DNA of 7,736 nucleotides, taken from the NCBI GenBank assembly GCA_020697025.1, contig JAJFBO010000038.1:1-7736 (forward strand), read 5' to 3'. Position 1 is the first letter of the stretch. Each line of letters opens with the position of its first letter. The notes beneath the pieces are model-generated. The model did no database searches, was not told where the DNA came from, and saw only the letters and a program-made list of their open reading frames with translations. The translations under genes were made by a program, and so were the position numbers. Positions 5,292 through 7,736 of the stretch are shown here, piece by piece. Source of the DNA: Burkholderiales bacterium. GTDB taxonomy: Bacteria; Pseudomonadota; Gammaproteobacteria; Burkholderiales; UBA11063.

Positions 5292-6074
5292 ATGAAAACA
5301 AATAAATATATTTTGGCCTTGGCAATAATACTAACTTTAGGTGCAAGTTATGGCACTGTTATAACCAGTAAAGTACAGTGTTTTAATAAAGTTTCAGCCG
5401 ATCAAGAAGCAGTGAACCCTCTAATTCATCCAATCTCGGTTGAGTGGGAATTAGTTAGCCGACCTGGGCAAAAGGATAAATTTGAACTTAGCATCGTACT
5501 AGTTCAATATGATGAAAAAACAAACGTTACTATTGGTAATCCCACATATCTTCCAAATATAGATTTTATTCAAGATTTTCCTAAGGCAAATACTACTTTC
5601 TCTACAGTAAATATTTTAGAATTCGGCAGCAGTAAGGTAAGCAAGAAAAAGCTGACAGAAATCAAATTTTCGTATCAACCTAAAGGAGATACTATGATTC
5701 CAGAAACTGGGACAAAAAATTATATGTTCCCACCTACTGGAGAAGAAGTTAAAATTACTATTATAAAGATTGATGACTACTATGCAGTTGGAACAATTAG
5801 CTATACTGGCCCTTTTGAACAGGACAAGCCGAATAAACCTAAAGGCAAAAAATATCATAAAAAGGACGAAGATTATCTTTTGGAAAAAAGTAATCGATCT
5901 AAATTTGATAAAAATTATTGGAGTATAGTCAATACCTATGTTACAGATTCAACCGGACCAAATCCGGCAAATATTATGAATGCTTACTATTTTGAAGGAA
6001 GCAATCGATATATAAAAATAAAGTATACTCCTATCAATCTTTTCTGCAGAGAAAAGATAATAAGAGAAGATTAG
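5292..6074 (+). CDS. Secreted two-cysteine protein of unknown function, paralogue C
   Basis: This 260-residue protein is the longest of the three secreted neighbours and also unrecognised. It has a signal peptide with lysines at 2 and 5, a hydrophobic core at about 7-18, and a probable cut near SYG at residue 21. Mature cysteines are only C30 and C252. It aligns with paralogue A through IHPI-x3-W-x-L (W52), a strand ending in Q72, P-x3-PNI (84-90), KNYW (207-210), YYFEGS (232-237) and the final Cys. KNYW-to-Cys spacing is almost equal in A and C. A strongly charged Lys/Asp/Glu/Pro segment (about 176-206) before KNYW is an insertion of roughly 29 residues relative to A. The ribosome-binding sequence is weak (AGAAAG). 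The stop lies within a repeat shared with the end of A, in a shifted frame. Confidence 0.85.
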   Translation: MKTNKYILALAIILTLGASYGTVITSKVQCFNKVSADQEAVNPLIHPISVEWELVSRPGQKDKFELSIVLVQYDEKTNVTIGNPTYLPNIDFIQDFPKANTTFSTVNILEFGSSKVSKKKLTEIKFSYQPKGDTMIPETGTKNYMFPPTGEEVKITIIKIDDYYAVGTISYTGPFEQDKPNKPKGKKYHKKDEDYLLEKSNRSKFDKNYWSIVNTYVTDSTGPNPANIMNAYYFEGSNRYIKIKYTPINLFCREKIIRED

Positions 6075-6089
6075 CAAGCAAGTAAAATG
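6071..6089 (+). repeat. Gene-end repeat, copy 2 (paralogue C stop)
   Basis: TTAGCAAGCAAGTAAAATG matches 4619-4637 in 17 of 19 positions. In the frame used by paralogue A it would read L-A-S-K-stop. Paralogue C enters it one frame off and stops at the TAG at 6072-6074 instead. Confidence 0.65.
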
Positions 6090-6106
6090 TATACAAAGGA
6101 GTAAAA

Positions 6107-6484
6107 ATGAAACAGGTTATTCATACTAATAAAGCCCCGAAAGCAATTGGCTGCTATTCTCAGGCTATTAAAGCAGACAATACAATTTATATATCTGGCC
6201 AACTAGGTTTTATTCCAGATACTATGGAACTAGAGTCTGGCGTCGAAGCCCAGGCCGAACAAATGTTTAAAAACCTAAAAGAAGTGGTTATCGCTGCCGG
6301 AGCTACTCTAAATGATATTGTAAAATTAAATATCTATTTAACTGATATGAATAATTTTGCAACAATCAATACAATTATGGCTAAATATTTTACCGAGCCA
6401 TATCCGGCACGTGCAGCAATCGGTGTTAAAGAATTACCTAAAGCTGCACTAGTTGAAGCAGACGCTATAGCCGTTGCACCTTAG
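6107..6484 (+). CDS. ridA: RidA family enamine/imine deaminase
   Basis: RidA (YjgF/YER057c/UK114 family) hydrolyses reactive 2-aminoacrylate and other enamine/imine intermediates from pyridoxal-phosphate enzymes, releasing the keto acid and ammonia in the cytoplasm. The 125-residue protein is full length. The family landmarks are AIGCYSQAI with Y17, ISGQLG (30-34), the long helix EQMFKNLKEVVIAAGATLNDIVK, and the end YPARAAIGVKELPKAALVEADAIA. R102 binds the substrate carboxylate and E117 activates water, matching R105 and E120 of the Escherichia coli enzyme. These residues mark the true RidA subfamily rather than the Rid1-7 relatives. AAAGGAG (6095-6101), 5 nt before the ATG, is the best ribosome-binding sequence of the operon. 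It starts 32 bp after the last secreted-protein gene. Confidence 0.95.
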   Translation: MKQVIHTNKAPKAIGCYSQAIKADNTIYISGQLGFIPDTMELESGVEAQAEQMFKNLKEVVIAAGATLNDIVKLNIYLTDMNNFATINTIMAKYFTEPYPARAAIGVKELPKAALVEADAIAVAP

Positions 6485-6529
6485 TGTGAGAGTGAATCCT
6501 ATACATGTATTTCCAAAGTTAATACTATC

Positions 6530-7255
6530 ATGAATATTCTGGCAATAGATACATCGTCTTCTTATTTGTCCCTGGCTTTGCAATTAGGTGATAATGCACC
6601 GCAAATATTTTTTGAGAAAGTAGATAACAAGCAATCGGAAAATATTATTCCACAGATTAAAGAGCTATTAATGAAATCTGGTATTACTGTTAGTGAATTA
6701 ACACATATTGCCTATAATCAGGGACCTGGTTCATTTACAGGCCTTAGAATAGGCCTATGTGTTGCACTAGGAATTGCCTATGGCATAAAAGCTTTATTAA
6801 TTCCAATTCCTGCTTTTGCTATCTATGCGCTACAAGCTTATGAATTAATTCGGCGGCCCCCTGGACAAACACAAGTTTTAATAGGCTTAGATGCCAGGCT
6901 TAATCAATTATATTTTGCTGGAGTAAATGCCAAAACCTTTGAATATTTCATCCAGCCACAAGTAATTAATCCAAATGATATAACGCTTATTCCTGAACTG
7001 GAGAATATGATAGTTATTGGATCAGGATTTAAACAATATGAAAATTTACTGCCAAACGAAGCAAGAACATTGTTATTAAAAAATTTAATTACGCCTAAAT
7101 ATCCAGATGCAGCATACTTAATAAGACTCGCTCATTTAGGTAAATTTGCAGCAGTTACAACCACGAATGCTGATTTACTTTATTTACGCAATAAAGTAGC
7201 GCTAAATTTGAATGAACAGGCATTTGCTAATAATAAAAAAAGCCATGATGAATAA
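6530..7255 (+). CDS. tsaB: tRNA threonylcarbamoyladenosine biosynthesis protein TsaB
   Basis: TsaB is the scaffold partner of TsaD in the TsaB-TsaD-TsaE complex, which places threonylcarbamoyl on A37 of tRNAs reading ANN codons. The 241-residue protein opens with MNILAIDTSSSYLSLAL, the first strand and turn of an ASKHA-type ATPase fold. KQSENIIPQIKELL (34-47) follows, and then the family signature GPGSFTGLRIG (65-75). As usual for TsaB, the metal-binding histidine motif of TsaD is absent. The C-terminal part is variable. No clear ribosome-binding sequence precedes the ATG. Its last 11 nt overlap the rimI start, so the two are likely coupled. It lies 45 bp after ridA. The tsaB-rimI pair is widespread in proteobacteria. 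Confidence 0.93.
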   Translation: MNILAIDTSSSYLSLALQLGDNAPQIFFEKVDNKQSENIIPQIKELLMKSGITVSELTHIAYNQGPGSFTGLRIGLCVALGIAYGIKALLIPIPAFAIYALQAYELIRRPPGQTQVLIGLDARLNQLYFAGVNAKTFEYFIQPQVINPNDITLIPELENMIVIGSGFKQYENLLPNEARTLLLKNLITPKYPDAAYLIRLAHLGKFAAVTTTNADLLYLRNKVALNLNEQAFANNKKSHDE

Positions 7256-7706
7256 AAACATACGCTTAGCCTGTGCTAATGAATTACCTCAAATTGCCTT
7301 TTTAGATCGGCGGGTAAATAAAACTTCGTGGGGTATGATACAATACGAGGAGTGTTTAGTTAACAAAAATCACAAGATATATGTGTTAGAAATTAACCAT
7401 GATATTTGTGGTTTTGTAGTAATTGCTGTTAATTTTGATGAAGTAGAAATTTTACAGCTTGGCATTGATGCAAAATATCAAAACCAGGGTCTGGCAACTT
7501 TTTTATTAACTGAAGTTTTATCCAGATTAGATAAGCAATATATAATTGGTAAAGTTTTTCTGGAAGTAACAATTAATAACTTCCCTGCAATAGCCTTATA
7601 CAAAAAAATGGGCTTTACCCAAATATCAACCCGCAAAGATTATTATATAATTGGCAGCGATAAATTTGATGCTTTAATTATGATGTTAGATTATGCAAAA
7701 TCGTGA
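7245..7706 (+). CDS. rimI: Ribosomal protein bS18-alanine N-acetyltransferase RimI
   Basis: RimI is a GNAT acetyltransferase that acetylates the N-terminal alanine of ribosomal protein S18 using acetyl-CoA. With the start at 7245 it has 153 residues, close to the usual 148 or so. An in-frame ATG at 7212 would add 11 residues deep inside tsaB and is less likely. Either of the two adjacent ATGs (7245, 7248) could be used, giving an ATGATGAATAA overlap with the tsaB stop. The GNAT core shows strand ILQLGID, the pyrophosphate-binding loop Q79-N-Q-G-L-A84, and LEVTINNFPAIALYKKMGF. In that last segment E107 and Y119 correspond to the catalytic Glu and Tyr of RimI. The tsaB-rimI context supports RimI over a generic GNAT. 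Confidence 0.88.
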   Translation: MMNKNIRLACANELPQIAFLDRRVNKTSWGMIQYEECLVNKNHKIYVLEINHDICGFVVIAVNFDEVEILQLGIDAKYQNQGLATFLLTEVLSRLDKQYIIGKVFLEVTINNFPAIALYKKMGFTQISTRKDYYIIGSDKFDALIMMLDYAKS

Positions 7707-7736
7707 TTCTTATAAACTACTTTACAATAATTTATG
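7693..7736 (+). CDS. Possible start of a further gene, cut by the window edge
   Basis: An ATG at 7693, overlapping the rimI end by 14 nt, opens a frame reading MQNRDSYKLLYNNL to the window edge without a stop. The overlap style matches hemW/paralogue A and tsaB/rimI in this operon. In some betaproteobacteria a type 4 uracil-DNA glycosylase gene follows rimI, but 14 residues are too few to identify anything. No ribosome-binding sequence is seen. An ATG at 7734-7736 is an alternative start. Confidence 0.3.
   Translation, partial: MQNRDSYKLLYNNL

Noticed and set aside
5616..5858. Minus-strand frame of 80 codons inside paralogue C
   Set aside because: Antisense shadow; its Phe-rich composition is the complement of Lys-rich coding sequence.
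7212..7244. Upstream ATG for rimI adding 11 residues
   Set aside because: It would overlap tsaB by 44 nt, adds residues not typical of RimI, and the double ATG at 7245/7248 fits the usual short tsaB-rimI overlap.

Overview
The window looks like a piece of chromosome from an AT-rich betaproteobacterium. The leftward gene order tpiA, secG, tRNA-Leu, nuoA is a familiar betaproteobacterial arrangement. The rightward set hemW, ridA, tsaB, rimI is ordinary bacterial housekeeping. A low-GC member of the Neisseriales would fit, but that placement is inference from gene order and base composition only.

The left part (1-2428) reads on the minus strand. From its upstream end it holds the decayed remains of a Schlafen-like AlbA_2 regulator-type gene (2428 down to 2002), an NAD(P)H-dependent FMN reductase-like flavoprotein, triosephosphate isomerase, the translocase subunit SecG, a tRNA-Leu with anticodon GAG, and the first 28 codons of nuoA, which runs off the window. 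Spacing is tight (14, 13, 76, 17 and 52 bp), so much of this may be one transcription unit.

The middle (2429-2880) is a 452-bp divergent intergenic region. It has a matching extended -10 promoter candidate facing each way, a 10-bp inverted repeat, and a 64-codon open frame that I cannot identify.

The right part (2881-7736) reads on the plus strand and looks like one compact operon: hemW, three genes for secreted proteins of unknown function, ridA, tsaB, rimI, and perhaps the start of another gene. Gaps are 45 bp or less, and two junctions overlap.

The three secreted-protein genes (4061-6074) are the unusual element. Each has an N-terminal signal peptide, a Cys soon after the predicted cleavage site and a Cys towards the C-terminus. 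The first and third share clear motifs (HxPI-x(3)-W-x-L, P-x(3)-PNI, KNYW, F-x-GS) and a near-identical DNA tail around their stop codons. The second is much more diverged, but its start region repeats the 3' end of hemW. I read this as a tandem-duplicated, fast-diverging family of exported, probably disulfide-bonded proteins inserted into a housekeeping operon. I recognise no described family for them.
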